Notes: generated by a model from the sequence alone, not told the origin. A DNA stretch of 64,000 nucleotides from Actinernus sp. WN-2022 (GCA_030867875.1 JAOWCC010001634.1:56581352-56645351), one strand, 5' to 3'; positions 1 to 12,860 are shown, numbered from the stretch's first letter. Numbers and translations: made by a program.

Positions 1-355
1 CATAAACTCATGCACAACAGGCTGCCACTTTTACTACTGAGCTAACTTGGGAGGCCATAATTTTATCACTGAGAGAACTAGTTATCAGGTGGTATGGCAC
101 AGTGGATTGACTCATGATAAGTCACATCTGTCAGTTTGTAAGTACCATTATATGTTATTGGGTCATTTACACGTCTGCATGTTTAAAATTTAACAAAAGA
201 AACATTTAACATAATGAAACTGTAACCAGCTAAACCAATCCAACCAGACTTGTAAAATAAATATGTAATGGTTTGATTGAACTGGCCCCAGGACTCAAGT
301 GTGAGTTCTATAATTACTAGCCACATAACTACATAAGGTCTGAGTAAACGTTCAC

Positions 356-492
356 CTCTACACGTATCCAGTAGATCTTTAGTGCTTCTGTACATCTCTG
401 TTCTCCTGAGGTTTTCTTCTCTGATACATACAACAAGGTTAGTGATGGTGATGAGTAGGATTAGGACACTCTCAAACAGAGTAAGGCTGGAG
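356..492 (-). CDS. TMEM94: TMEM94-like host gene, internal exon
   Basis: On the minus strand a 137-bp exon follows a strong acceptor (pyrimidine tract ending TCTCTCTAG) and ends at a donor (AGAG then GTGAAC). It encodes a hydrophobic segment (FESVLILLITITNLVVC) followed by a basic stretch (REENLRRTEMYRSTKDLL). This arrangement matches what I know of the second membrane segment and its basic tail near the N terminus of TMEM94, a P-type-ATPase-like protein of the ER linked to magnesium handling. The exon enters in phase 2 and joins in frame to the exon at 2411-2649. The next coding exon is off the left edge. The splice sites are seen; the identity is an inference from similarity by eye. Confidence 0.55.
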
Positions 493-1449
493 CTAGAGAG
501 AAAAATAGAGGAAAGAACAACAATGTTAAACTGCACCAGTGACTTGAAGCTTGTTTGTCCAATTTCCCATGTCTTAATATTAATTTATTAATGTGACCAT
601 ATTTTTATATATGATTTCAATTTTACAAACAAGCTATGAAATATTCCACAGTAGACCTTTCTAGCAGCTCCCCATTATTGATTGACCAACCAACTGTGCT
701 TGATTACCATCAATTATGGTTAACTGCCATTGATTGCAGTTGACTATGCTCAATTACCGTTGATTATGGTTGACTGTCCTCAATCACTCTTCTAAAAGTA
801 ATGTTGTCAAGTTTCAAGGGATTTTTTATCATGTTACAAATTTTGTCGTTCTCATATGTTCATGTTATTAGTTACGTTGTTGTCAAATGATGGAAATGAT
901 GGAAATAGTAGAGAATTTTTTTGGGAAGTAGGGAATTTTTGTGTACTAGAGCTATGCAGAAAATGATAACACAGACCCAGACTGTACCCCATTGAACATA
1001 ACATACTAGTGAAAACATGATTTCTGTTCTGGCAAGCACGGCAGATGGACGGTTCCAACTCGGGCGCCTGGGCAGTGACTACAAAGTTAGGTAAAAAATA
1101 CTAAGCGAATCTACAAAAATTCTTAGTTCCACAAATTTCCATAAGTTCATAAAAATTTCCCTAGTTAAAAAAGAAGATGAAATTTGAACTACAACAGCTA
1201 CCTATTCATACGGGACCTGTATGCCGAATTGTGTTTTCAATTTGTACAGGATTCTTGTGAGCATGTGTTTTTGCTATTTTCTATTCATACAGGCCCTGAC
1301 AAACACGAAAACAAACCCCAACCATAAAAAATACCCTAACCGGTCAGTGAACTGAAGTTCCCAGGTAAACAACAAGGTTTGGGGACTAGTGGTAATGAGT
1401 TCACAGGTAAACAAGAAGAGCATCAAGATAAAGAGTGAAAAAAAGTCAG

Positions 1450-1520
1450 TTTTACTGGGGTTCAAACCCATAACCTTCTGCAGGTAATGCAAACGTCATA
1501 ACCACTGCACTAAGCGGACC
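1450..1520 (-). repeat. tRNA-like SINE head inside the TMEM94 intron
   Basis: Read on the minus strand the segment has a Pol III A box (TAGTGCAGTGG) and a B box (GGTTTGAACCC) about 45 bp apart. The acceptor and anticodon stems do not pair properly, so this is a tRNA-derived SINE head or tRNA relic, not a working tRNA. The rest of the intron (493-2410) shows nothing else I can name. Confidence 0.45.
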
Positions 1521-2410
1521 ATTGATGCTTGGAATGTGACAAATTTTCCTCTATATACTTAATTGGACTGCTCACAACAATCCTTTATGAATAGAAAATA
1601 CAAGTCGCATACAGGTCCCATACTAATTATTATAGCCACTCTGATTATACAACACCAGGGAGACCATACTTTACCCTGGGTACCAGGGGGTCTATGTCCT
1701 CTCTTCATGAAAGATAAGACAGGAAGCAGAGAAGCGACGAGAGGAAGAGATTCAACCTCTGCTTCAATGCTATACCAATCTCACTTTCATGGGAAATTGA
1801 TTGACAGTCTAGGATTTTACATTAAAATGCTAATTGGATTTATTTGTAAACAAATCATATGCAAGTCACACGTTATTGCTGGCATAGGAACCACTCGAGC
1901 AGAAAAGAATTAGTAATTCTACAAATGAATTAATTCTTGAAGAGAACTCCAGTAAAATCTGCAAACCCTGATCCCACACCAAGCTTGCAGAATTTGCAGT
2001 TTCTGGAAGATTTAAACATATTCCACAGGGAAAGTCAAGGAGGGAAAATTTAGCTGATTGATTGTCATGAAAAAGTTTATGCACATTTCTTTCATCAATG
2101 TTAACCAATCAAGATTGCAACCATAATTTTACAATGAATTAGTAATTTTTAGTACAGATTCTGTACTAGATTTTTCTTATGTGCCGTCTGATTGGCATGA
2201 CATAATCCATCAAGTGGAGCTTCGAACCAGAGGCTTTCCCATTTTTTTGACTATAGCTAGTGTCCACTCCTTCACGGCCTTAACAACAAAAATGCCTGGG
2301 GAGAGCCTCTGGAACCCAGGGAGAGCAGGGATGACACTCAGCGGATCTTATGATTTGTATTTTTTCCTTAGATATGAGATGAACATTATGCTAAAGAGTC
2401 ATAAGTTAAC

Positions 2411-2649
2411 CTTTGTGTTGATGACAATCCATAGGTGATCACCATTACACACACTTCAAACATAAGGAGAGTCACACTAATCCAACTGATACAGGAGTGA
2501 TGGTTACAGTTCAGTGTGTGCCAGAAGTCACTGGACCATGTGGTACCACTTGTCCTTGCAACTGCCTCCAGCTCTTCCCTGATGCCATCGAATAGTCTTC
2601 TATATGCCTCTTGCGATGACAGACCAACAGAAGTATCCTCTGATACTTT
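2411..2649 (-). CDS. TMEM94: TMEM94-like host gene, N-terminal exon
   Basis: A 239-bp exon on the minus strand lies between an acceptor (CTTTAG) and a donor (CAAAG then GTTAAC). It is open over 79 codons and ends in phase 2, which matches the entry phase of the exon at 356-492. The product has GLSSQEAYRRLFDGIREELEAV, so an amphipathic N-terminal helix, then TWSSDFWHTLNCNHHSC and a hydrophobic segment (ISVTLLMFEVCVMVITYG). The order (GLS-type helix, Trp/Phe/His/Cys linker, first membrane span) fits the N terminus of TMEM94. The initiator exon must lie further right and was not found. Matching phases across two independently seen exons make this a real gene. Confidence 0.55.
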
Positions 2650-2655
2650 CTAAAG

Positions 2656-5600
2656 ACAGTGCAAACAAATTTATGGATTAATAACTGCATGCTTAGAAAT
2701 TATCACATTTCACAGTATAAAGAGGCATTAATTGGAAGTTCAGTGCCCAAGGCTGCATAAAGCAGTGATTGAGAGCTCAGCTGCAAGGTAACCCTGGCAA
2801 TGGAACAGTCCAGCGCACTGGGTTACACAAAAGTGGACAAAAGGGAGGGAGGGAGGAAAAGCCGTGAGTGATCACAGTAACTTGCACCTCCAAACCATGA
2901 GCAATAACAATAACACACAGTCCCAGATGAGAACTAACCCAGGACCATGCGAGCATGGTGGCCACAGGGTCCCCAATATAGTCACTGGAAATTTAACCAC
3001 ATCTAAATTACATTTAGTTGAGCCATTAATTGGAGAAGGTGGTCACCTTAAAGTGGTCACCTTAAAGCAGCCTTCTTGCCCGGAGGTTGTGTACCACTTT
3101 TCCCATTTCCAGGCGTCCTTATCGTCTTGGAATCCGTTTGATTTTCCACCGGTTTGGCGTGTTTTTTTTGTGAGCCGAGTAATCCGCTTGTATCGCATCC
3201 ATTTGTAGTGCCAGCGAGCGAACGGCAGACACCAATGAAGCAATTTCGTTTGGCTCGACGTGTTCGGCCTTTGCTGTCTTTGGTATCGACATAATGTTTG
3301 CCTCGTCGGGGGATTTTTCCTCTCTTCCGTCGCAGAATCGGCTTGGCAGACCGAAGTTGTGCTCTGATTTCAGGACTTTACAGCCCGGGCAGACTGATGC
3401 TTGCTTGCTGGAATTGCCGATTATTAAACGATTTTACGAACCAACTATAGTTACATGTGCTTCGATCGAGCGAATGACACTGATATGTCCCACAGCGGAA
3501 TCGGATATCTGATGTGTACACAATGCCTAGCTATTCACATTAAACTAAGTTAATTATTCACTTAACAACACTTAAAGTAGTGAAGGTAATAAACAAACTC
3601 ACCTCTTGGTTAACAGACAGCAGCTCCATGTAAGCCAGGTCAATTTCACCAACATTTTCAGTCTTAAAAGAATTTTGCAAAATGTGTTACAGGGCAGGAC
3701 TTGTCACATTGTACATAGAAAAACTAAATGTATAAATAATAGTATTTTATCATGGCCCCATGCATTCTTTCCTTTCAAACCATTTACAAGTCACATGATG
3801 GGGGCTGTACGTGTTTGACATGAATGGGATGGAAATAAAGGCTGTCCAGCCCTGCTCAATTCTTTTGCTTGTCGTTTCTCCACTTGAAAATGGTCATATA
3901 ATGGTAAAAATACTTATTGACTGAGTTTGGTCGGGCAGAACGGGAAAATATTTGGCTGTCAATTTGTGAGGACCTCACACGTCATGACCTCGCGAACCAA
4001 ATATTGTCCCATCCAGTCCTCATGGCTATGTGTGCTGTATGCTTCAAAGTGGTGGGCATTAATATATATTAGGAAGTGGCTACTCGTAGCTCACTACGTA
4101 AAGGACATAAAGTGTTGTGGTATATATTCTACAGTTTAGCCCAGGTTTTCCATTCTGGCTGGTGCCACTTTATCACTTTATGCACTAGTCAGTTGTTTCC
4201 ACCACCCCCCAACCCCCGCGACATACGGGGAATTTACCGGGCAATGGTGGGAGAAATACTGTAGCTTTACGTCAGTTCCATGCACTACCCCCCAGGGTAT
4301 TTACCTCAAATTTACGCCATGGCATATATAGATTTGACTTCTTTATATTGAAATGCAACAAAACTGTGTTACATCACAAGACGAATACGGGCTGATGGTT
4401 GGGTGTGATGGAGAGTGCCTATGTGCAGTTTTGTTGGACTGAAGGGAAAGCCGATAGCAAAAAAGTGGCTCTGTCCGTTATGGAAGGAATAACGGTGAAC
4501 TGTGATGACCTTCACGTCTGAATTGGCATTTAAAACTGTTGCATGTAGTTTTAAACACTTACTATGTAATTAAAACCATCTATTGTAAATCTTGCCAGTA
4601 CTGTGTTCAGTTTGCATGTGTTGAAACCCATCTTCTCTACAGGTGTCACGCCAACCAGAGACCCATTAAATGCCTAGTACAAATCCTGCCCCACCTTGCG
4701 GTGGGGATTTTACATGGGAAATTTGCCCCACAGTTTAGGGGAATTCATTAAGATTACCTGAGTTCATTTACGAATTCCCCCACTATGTCGCGGGGGTGGG
4801 GGGCAGTGGAAACAACTGACTAGTGCATTAGTCTTTCTGTAGCTATTAACATTAGCAGAACTTATTTCTCTAATATATTTGAATACAAGTTTGTAGTTGT
4901 AGGATTGATTTTGGGTTCAGTTCTCCTTTAATTTAAAAATTATTAATTACATATTATAAATTACTATGAATCTAGCCATTTTTTTAGAATCAGCTAATCA
5001 GTATACTGTGTGTCTATTCTTTCATATATCAAAATAATTTTTCATGACTAATGCAGTAATGGTTGTCTTTATACAGTTTGTACATCCTCTGAAACAAGTG
5101 GACACAAGTATCAATGCATATTTCCCATGCAGACTCCAAAGGAATCTGGAATGTATAGACTTTGACAAGCCAGTTTCCTTGACAAGTGGCCCTGTATCTG
5201 TAGTTAAAATAGCCAGGAAAAGATATAAACTTAATTGTTATTCACTTTATGGAAAATAAGTAAAGTTATCCAGCTCACGACATTTTTATGACTTTTGATA
5301 TTTCATAAATATTCAAGTTTTCGTTTGTCAGACTTACCACCCCCTCTCGATGCCGCCAACTCCATGTTCGTCTCACAAATGGATTAGAGTCGCCAAAACT
5401 TTGATCTTCCATGTTCTACGTCTAGTTCAGTGCTAGGGCCGGGCGAATATTATACAACATAACTTTCGAACGTCATCTCTGGAAATATGATGCCCGTTTC
5501 CAACAATCTGTAAACAGCAATAAACTCAGAACCAGAGCGAGGAACCTCAAGTGCATTCGATTGCCTACTATGGCGGTATTGCTATGTTTATGCTTTGGTT

Positions 5601-5791
5601 AACTGCACTAGCACCATCAATAAGGAGGTACTAGCAGATATTTTTTCGGCATATGCTTGATAATTGCTTGTTCCTGTCCGCCGCCATATTGAATGAGTCG
5701 AACTCCCGCCACAGTAATTTGGACCCAAGCCCTGGAAAAGAAACACTCCTCGGCCTCGTCAACACATCCTCCCCGTCAGTCCAGAGACTAG
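2656..5791. other. Upstream/intronic DNA with two weak coding candidates
   Basis: No gene is recognised in this stretch. Two weak candidates are worth recording. A 57-codon minus-strand ORF starting at 3292 (MSIPKTAKAEHVEPNE...) looks like the start of a retroelement ORF or an exon, and stops near 3120. A plus-strand open stretch from about 5075 to 5259 follows an acceptor-like TATACAG and ends in a stop, so it could be a terminal exon. Neither matches a family I know. CCACCCCCCAACCCCCG at about 4200 and a related inverted G-rich tract near 4790 suggest a small foldback (about 4140-4830). Confidence 0.3.
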
Positions 5792-5875
5792 CCTGAACTT
5801 GGGAACTACTTCATGTAGGTGCACATAATGTCCCGACACATAGTGTCTCGAAAGCAGCTCCACCTCCTTGTGGAT

Positions 5876-6257
5876 CCTTATCCCTCCTTTACGCTCCTTA
5901 TCCCTCCTAAGGCCCCCTTTACGCTCCTTAGACCTCCTTAGGTCTCCTTAGACCTCCTTAGACCTCCTTTACGCTCCTTGGGCCTCCTTTGCGCTCCCTA
6001 GACTTCCTTATCCCTCCTTTACGTTCCTTAGACTTCCTTTACGTTCCTTATCTCTCCTTATACCTCCTTTGCGCTCCTTAGACCTCCTTATCCCTCCTTC
6101 GACTTCATTTACGTTCTTTAGACCTCCTTTGCGCTCCTTAGACCTCCTTAGGCCTCCTTTACACTCCTTAGACCTCCTTATCCCTCCTTAGGCCTCTTTA
6201 CGCTCCTTAGACCTCCTTAGGCCTCCTTTACGCTCCTTAGACCTCCTTTACGCTCCT
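5876..6257. repeat. 10-bp-period minisatellite, left block
   Basis: Tandem 10-mers of the form CTCCTTTACG, CTCCTTAGAC, CTCCTTAGGC and CTCCTTATCC run up to the gypsy LTR. The same array resumes at 10804 beyond the gypsy element, so the retroelement inserted into it. Confidence 0.9.
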
Positions 6258-6457
6258 TGTAAGACACTGGGATATAGTAATAGTGACTTTAATTCTCTAG
6301 ATTATAGCAAGCGCTAAGTCTCTTACAAGTCCGCCGAGTATCGAGTATATCAGACTATTTTACTCGCACGTGTTATACATGGCGTGACATAGCTCTGCGG
6401 CATAATGTGATTGGTTGATCATATACATAGAACATAATACAGACACAACATGTCACA
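6258..6457 (-). repeat. Gypsy 3' LTR
   Basis: 200-bp LTR downstream of pol. It matches 10604-10803 with only isolated differences, for example near 6368 versus 10714. Confidence 0.92.
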
Positions 6458-6475
6458 TATTTCCTTTCCTAACTA
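6458..6475 (-). other. Polypurine tract of the gypsy element
   Basis: On the coding strand the bases next to the 3' LTR are purine-rich (AGGAAAGGAAA), where plus-strand DNA synthesis would be primed. Confidence 0.6.
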
Positions 6476-6528
6476 GATAGTACATTTACCCGGTATTCTA
6501 ACTACACTAGCTAGGAAACAAATCGATG

Positions 6529-9500
6529 TTAGTTCAGACTGCAGTCATAGTCCTGGTGCCACCCTGGTGGCTTCACAGTGCGCCTAGACCTTCTGGGTTC
6601 CATCGGTGGTGGCTGAGGCTCCCCTTGCTGAGCAGCCGCACCAGCAGCTTCGTCATCCGTCGGCGGCACAATATATGGCACCACATCCTCTGGAAGCAGG
6701 GTTGGTGCAGGCTCACCAGTGCTGATCACCTGCCTCCGGTTCCTCCTGTATACTCCGGAGCCATTCTGAACCTTGTAGCTCCTTGGACCAGCTTGCCCAG
6801 TGCACGTACCAGCACTCCATGTCTTCTGGCCTGGCAGGCGCATGCGGACAGACTCTCCGATGCTGACGGCTGGTAGTGGCTTAGTGTGCTTATCATAATA
6901 GTACCGCTGACGTTCCTTGGCCCCAATGAGTCTGCGCGTTTCCTCCTCTGTGGAGTGCCTGGGTTGCAGCAGAGACCCAGCGACCGGGAGCAGCGTCTTA
7001 CAGCGACGACCCATGAGACGCTGCACAGGGCTGGTCCCAATTCCAGCCGTTGGCGTGTTGCGCCAGTCGAGCAGGGCTTGGAATTCAGACCCTCCCGACG
7101 CCTTGCACTTCATGAATAACCTCTTAATAGTCTGCACTGCGTTTTCCGTCTTCCCGTTGGACTGGAGGTAGGTTGGCGATGAGGTTTGATGCTCAAACAT
7201 CTAGGTCTTAGTGAACACAGAAAACTCAGCTGAACAAAACTGTGGCCCATTATCTGTAACTAGAGTATCGGGTACTCCAAATCTATCAAACACTGCCTTA
7301 AGCTCCTTGATGACTGTGCGTGAAGTTACTGAACCCAACCTAGCTACCTCAATATAATTGCTATAGTAATCGCTAACTACTAACAGTGTTCTTCCGTCAA
7401 AGTCACACAAGTCAGCTGCCACTTTAGCCCAAGGACGCGCAACAAACTCATGCTGTATCATTGGCTCCTTTGCTTGACCCCTGCTGTGAGCCAAGCAGAC
7501 GTCGCACTTCGCAACGTACTCCCGGATCTCCGTTGCCATACGCGGCCAATATAGGGTGTCCCTAGCCCTAAGTATACACGCCTCTATACCGATATGAGAG
7601 GAATGCGTCTTCTCGATCAGCTCCTTCCTGAGCACTGCCGGGACCACTAACTGCTGACCTTTAAAGATAAGCTCATCCTGGATGGTCAGCTCACAGCGTA
7701 CATCGAAGTATGGACGAGCACATTCCGAAACTTCAGCTCTTATCTCCGGCCACCCTTGCAGTATTACCCTTCTGAGCGTTTGCTGCACTGGATCATCAGC
7801 TGATGCATTCCTCAGTTGCTGCCACCGTTCCTTGGTTACCGACAGCCCGGCGCGATGGTCGACTTCCTCCAGTTTCCTTGTGAAGTCACACGCATTCACC
7901 TCGGGAAGATACGCACGGCTGAGCGTGTCTGCGAGCAGCATCTCCGTTCCTTTCTTGTACTTTACCCGCAGGTTGTACTTCTGCAAGCGCATGAGCATCC
8001 GCTGCAGGCGCTGTGGGGCAGATGCTAACGGCTTGACAAATATCGGCTCCAATGGCTTGTGATCGGTCTCCACATTGACGAGATGACGGCCATACACATA
8101 TGCAACAAATCGATCACACGCGAAAACTATCGCGAGAAGTTCTTTCTCGATCTGTGCGTATCGCGTTTCTGCCGGTGTGAGTGCCCGCGACGCGTAGGCG
8201 ACCGGTTGCCCATTCTGCATTAACGTCGCCCCGAGACCTGATTGAGATGCGTCGCACTGGAGGGTGACTTCGTCGTCCAAACTGTAGTATCGCAGTACTG
8301 GGGTCCTCGTGACAGCTTCCTTTAAGTTCTCGAAGGCTGTCTGCTGAGCGCTATCCCAGACCCAGTCCACATCACGCTGTGTTAACTCTCTCAGAGGCTT
8401 CGTAATGTCTGACAAATGAGGCAGAAATTTCGCAAGATATTGCGCAAGTCCCAGCAGTCGCTGAACTCCAGCCTTATCTGTGGGGGTTGGCATTTCTGAT
8501 ATTGCTCTGACCTTCGCTGGATCAACCTGGAAACCCTTGTCAGTTGTGACATGGCCAATAAAAAGAACCTCGTTCTGTCTCAGCTTCACTTTATCTGGAT
8601 TTAGGCGGACATTCCGTTGCTCACACCGCTTGAGGAACGCTAACAGGTTTCGGTCGTGGTCCCGTGATGCCTCTTCATGTGTCACCATATCCTACAGCGA
8701 TGAAGTCATCCGCCACTACCTCAATGCCAGTGAGCCCCTCAATCATCTCATGCATTCTCCGCTGAAATACTTCTGGCGCTGATGAAATTCCGAAGGGCAT
8801 GCGTTTCCAGCGGTATCGTCCAAACGGTGTCTGGAATGTGGTGAGGTATGATGACTCTTCATCCAAACTCACATGCCAAAATCCGTTGCGCACGTCTAAC
8901 ACTGTAAACACCTTTGCCCCGTGCAGACGTGTCGCAATGTCCTCAATCGTCGGCATTTGGTAGTTCTCTCGTAGAATGGCGTGGTTGAGGTCCTTTGGAT
9001 CGAGACACACACGCAGTTTTCCATTTTTCTTTGTCGCGGCCACCACCGAGCTTATCCACTCAGTGGGCCTAGTCACGGGAGCTATAACGTCCTGAACCAC
9101 CAAGTCGTCCAGTGTCTCCTTCAGTTTTGGCCTCAGAGCCACGGCAACCCGCCTCGGAGCGTGCTGCACCGGTCGGACGGTCGAGTCCAGCTTGATTTTG
9201 TACTCTCCGTCCAATTTTCCAACCCCATCGCTGAAGACGTTCGGAAATTTCGCTACAAACTGCTCCTTTGATAGCACTGCATCCTGCGTCTGTACTGCGT
9301 AAACTGGGGCATTTCCCGTCTCGGGCTTATTTAGCAGATCGTTATCATGGTACTGGACGATCCCCATGCCTACGCAAGCCTTGTGCCCTAATATGGGGCG
9401 AATGTCATCATTGTTCACCAGACGGCAATCTAATAGATATGATGAGCCATTCCTCCAGACACGGAGCGGTACCCTACCAATGACTTTGATCTTCGAACCC

Positions 9501-10006
9501 CCATAAGCAACTAGTGAAGTTTCTATGGTCTGGACCTTTCCCAATTTCTCATCTTTCGATGCCTTCTTGTAGATATGCAAAGGAAGAACATTACACTGGT
9601 CGCCCGTATCAGGTTGGAAGCGAATAAAGCTGCCAGACTCCAGCTGTAACGTAATTAGCTGGGAATCATCCAGCTTCACCGCCGATACTTCCTCCGTCTG
9701 GTACTTTTCCTCTGCTTCATCCTCAACTTCATCCGTGGCTCGGACGTCCTGTCGACATTTGGATGCGAAATGGTTCTTCAGTCCACACGCTCTGCATTCC
9801 TTTCCCAATGCTGGGCACGATTCCCGATTTTCCGGATGTCGAAATCCACAGTTACCACATTCGTGACCTTTGCGTTGTTGTTGTGATTTGCGACGGGAAA
9901 ATCGCTTGGGATTTCTTGCACTCGATGCTCGCTCACGATCTTCAGTGTCGACTTTATTTACTTCAGAACCAACGATATCTCCGACTACCTTGATTTGGGC
10001 CCGCAT
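6529..10006 (-). pseudogene. Gypsy pol (zinc knuckles-PR-RT-RNase H-IN), broken
   Basis: Three open segments cover one pol. Segment 10006-8675 has two CCHC-like knuckles (CGNCGFRHPE..., CRACGLKNHFASKC), an aspartic protease region (FRFQPDTGDQCNVL-like, with Asp-Thr-Gly) and the RT up to VVADDF. Segment 8688-7201 continues with the RT thumb, RNase H (CDASQSGLGA, ETDHKPLE, ADTLSRA) and the integrase HHCC region and first core (TDNGPQF). Segment 7200-6529 holds the integrase C-terminal half, ending in a basic RRSRR tail. The breaks are a frameshift at about 8675-8688, just after the RT catalytic motif, and an in-frame TAG at 7201-7203. A change of frame between gag and pol near 10006 could be programmed or mutational. 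The protein family is clear; this copy cannot make a full pol. Confidence 0.9.
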
Positions 10007-10560
10007 GCTTTCGGATGCCCGGCATATCTCGTCCGTTTTATGGCGAGTGTGAGACTTGCTTCACGCAAGAGTCTCTCTCTAACTTTGGCATCGTTTATTC
10101 CAAATAACAGCTTGTCCCTTAGTATCTGATCAGGCGTGATTTTGTCGAAGTCGAAGCCTTCAGCCAGCTTTCGCATAGAAGTCTTATAGTGGTCGTAAGA
10201 CTCGCCAGCTTCTTGCATTCGTTGATTAAAACGGTAGCGCTCGAAAGGCACATTTCGGCGTGGCTCGCAGTACTCGGCGAATTTCTTCAGAACCGGCTCA
10301 ATTTTCGTCTCTTCGCCTTCATTCCATCCGGTAAATGTTGAATAAACCTCTCTCGCCTCTTCGCCAATTACAGTCAGTAATGTAGCTACCTGGACAGGCT
10401 CTGATTTCTTGTCTAATTCCGTTGCAAGAGCATAGTTTTGCCAAGCCCGCTGGAATTTTTTCCACTTCTCGGATGCATTGTTATCGTGGATTTCTAGCGG
10501 CGCCGGCGGAGGCAGAGCAAATCCCGAAGCCATATTAGCACTGTAGCGACTGTAGACCAC
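9985..10560 (-). CDS. Gypsy gag
   Basis: A 191-codon ORF just inside the 5' LTR. The product has the helical retrotransposon Gag/capsid layout (ASEKWKKFQRAWQNYALATEL, then RYRFNQRMQEAGESYDHY and LRDKLLFGINDAKVRERLL) and would form the particle shell. The nucleic-acid-binding knuckles lie in the downstream frame, so Gag seems cut short by a -1 (or +2) change near 10030, where the tail turns into non-homologous sequence. The first methionine that fits Gag is likely MASGFALPP, a few codons downstream of the ORF start. Confidence 0.8.
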   Translation of the reverse strand: MVYSRYSANMASGFALPPPAPLEIHDNNASEKWKKFQRAWQNYALATELDKKSEPVQVATLLTVIGEEAREVYSTFTGWNEGEETKIEPVLKKFAEYCEPRRNVPFERYRFNQRMQEAGESYDHYKTSMRKLAEGFDFDKITPDQILRDKLLFGINDAKVRERLLREASLTLAIKRTRYAGHPKACGPKSR

Positions 10561-10586
10561 TGTAGAACTACTCAGGTGTGAGGTCG

Positions 10587-10603
10587 GTCACCGCCTGCCA
10601 CCA
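10587..10603 (-). other. Primer binding site of the gypsy element
   Basis: Immediately after the 5' LTR the coding strand reads TGGTGGCAGGCGGTGA. It starts with TGG, complementary to the CCA end of a tRNA. I could not assign the tRNA. Confidence 0.55.
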
Positions 10604-10803
10604 TGTAAGACACTGGGATATAGTAATAGTGACTTTAATTCTCTAGATTATAGCAAGCGCTAAGTCTCTTACAAGTCCGCCGAGTATCGAGTATATCAGA
10701 CTATTTTACTCCCACGTGTTATACATGGCGTGACATAGCTATGCGGCATAATGTGATTGGTTGATCATATACATAGAACATAATACAGACACAACATGTC
10801 ACA
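10604..10803 (-). repeat. Gypsy 5' LTR
   Basis: 200-bp LTR upstream of gag. It ends at the right-hand ctcct duplication (10804-10808). Confidence 0.92.
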
Positions 10804-11880
10804 CTCCTTACACCTCCTTAGACCTCCTTTACGCTCCTTAGACCTCTTTATCCCTCCTTAGGCCTCCTTTATGCTCCTTAGGCCTCCTTTACGCTCCTTA
10901 TACCTCCTTTACGCTCCTTAGACCTCCTTTACGCTCCTTAGACCTGCTTAGACCTCCTTTACGCTCCTTAGGCCTCCTTTACGCTCCTTAGGCCTCCTTT
11001 ACGCTCCTTAGACCTCCTTTACGCTCCTTAGACCTGCTTAGACCTCCTTTACGCTCCTTAGCCCTCCTTTACGCTCCTTAGCCCTCCTTATCCCTCCTTA
11101 GGCCGCCTTTACGCTCCTTAGACCTCCTTAGGTCTCCTTATCCGTCATTTACGCTCCTTAGACCTACTTTACGCTCCTTAGCCCTGCTTATCCCTCCTTA
11201 GGCCTCCTATACGCTCATTAGACCTCCTATACGCTCATTAGACCTACTTAGGCCTCCTTTACGCTCCTTAGACCTCCTTGGGCCTCGTTAGGCCTCCTTT
11301 ACGCTCCTTAGACCTCATTTACGCTCCTTAGACCTCCTTATCCCTCCTTAGGCCTCCTTAACGCTCCTTTGGCCTCCTTTACGCTCCTAAGCCCTCCTTA
11401 TCCCTCCTTAGACCTCCTTATACCTCCTTATACCTCCTTATACCTCCTTTGCGCTCCTTAGACCTCCTTAGGCCTCCTTTACGCTCCTTAGACCTCCTTA
11501 TCCCTCCTTTACGCTCCTTATCCCTCCTTAGGCCTCATTTACCCTCCTTGATCTCCTAACGCCTCCTTTACACCCTCCTTAGGCCTCCTTTACGCTCCTT
11601 AGCCCTCCTTATCCCTCCTTAGACCTCCTTATCCCTCATTATACCTCCTCATCCCTCCTTTGCGCTCCTTAGACCTCCTTAGGCCTCCTTTACGCTCCTT
11701 AGACCTCCTTATCCCTCCTTTGCGCTCCGTAGACCTCCTTAGGCCTCATTTACCCTCCTTGATCTCCTTACGCCTCCTTTACGCTCCTTAGGCCTCCTTT
11801 ACGCTCCTTATACCTTCTTATCCCTCCTTATCCCTCCTTTACGCTCCTTATCCCTCCTTAGGCTCCTCTTTACGCTCCTA
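10804..11880. repeat. 10-bp-period minisatellite, main block
   Basis: Over 100 tandem 10-mers keep strict register for several hundred bases from about 10804 to 11540, with CTCCTT as the fixed core and ACG, AGAC, AGGC or ATCC as variants. Later units show occasional one-base slips. Confidence 0.9.
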
Positions 11881-12860
11881 AAGGGTTTAAAGTTCTTGTT
11901 GAATAGATCTACACTTAACACCATGTATCTTTCCTTGATTAGACCGCTGTTAGAGTATGCTGATTTTGTTATGGATGGTCGCATCCAGAAGTGTAGTGAT
12001 GCTCTTGAGAGCATTCAATTTGTTGCAGCTCGTTTAGTCACGGGCGCCATTAAAGGAACTAACTGCCGGTCCCTGTTAGATGAACTTGCCTGGGATACAC
12101 TTAAAACAAGACGTCATATTCATAAACTTTCGGTTTTACCCGCGCCAGTTTCTCACAGATCTAGTTATTCACTCCGTAATAGCGAGAACATATCACTTAT
12201 AAGTTGCTCCACATCTAGATTCAAACATCCTTTTTTCCTTCTTCTATTTCCGGATGGAACTCCCTGGCTCTCTGTATAAGAATTATTCCTCTCTTGCTAA
12301 ATTCAAAAATTCAGTTAATAGGTTGTTGTCAAAAGGGAAGTGCCCCAAGCTCTTTGAAATTGTGCTAGGTATCCTTCTGTTTGCAAACTAGACTTAGGTT
12401 GAAAATAGCACCTTAAACAACGATCTTTTTCGCCATAATTGTATACCCTCTCATGTATGTGAGTGTGGATACCAACGGGAAAACTATCAAACATTACCTG
12501 TTACATTGTCCCGTTTCGAAGCCCATCGCTCTCGTTTACTTACCTCGGCTGCAGAGTGCCTAATGAATTTCTGGTGTAATTCTAACGAATCTGACAAGCT
12601 AATGTTTTTACTTCGTGGACTGTACCAATGTTGACTTTAATTCAAATTGTAAATTATTCCTTGCTGTTCAAGATTTTATTTCCGCTACATCTCGCTTTTC
12701 AGTTATATGTAATGTTATCTATTTTCTGTTGTTTCTGTTTCGGCTCCCAACTTCCTCTGTTGAAATATATGCAATAGCTGTACGAGTGTCTCCTAGATGA
12801 GCTTCTGCTCTTGGGCAATTGTATGGAATACATATGTTTAAATTAAAAAATTAAGAAATT
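11881..12860 (+). pseudogene. LINE 3' fragment (RT C-terminal region)
   Basis: The 11896-12279 frame holds the post-RT region of a non-LTR retrotransposon: LIRPLLEYADFVMDGR, then LESIQFVAARLVTGAIKGT and DELAWDTLKTRRHIHKL. After a frame change, further decayed LINE C-terminal sequence follows, with a Cys/His cluster near 12460-12510 (CECGYQREN-like). It ends in an A-rich tail (about 12838-12866) that joins the inverted minisatellite. No start, endonuclease or catalytic RT remains. Confidence 0.75.

Larger units (their letters stand above)
6258..10803 (-). mobile_element. Ty3/gypsy LTR retrotransposon, inactivated
   Basis: A 4,546-bp element on the minus strand is bounded by two near-identical 200-bp LTRs (6258-6457 and 10604-10803) that begin TG and end CA on the coding strand. 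The flanking bases are ctcct on both sides, a 5-bp target duplication as expected for gypsy, though ctcct is also the array motif. Inside are a gag ORF and a pol region with zinc knuckles, protease, RT, RNase H and integrase in gypsy order. The LTRs differ at only a few positions, so insertion was fairly recent, yet pol carries at least one frameshift and one stop. Confidence 0.92.
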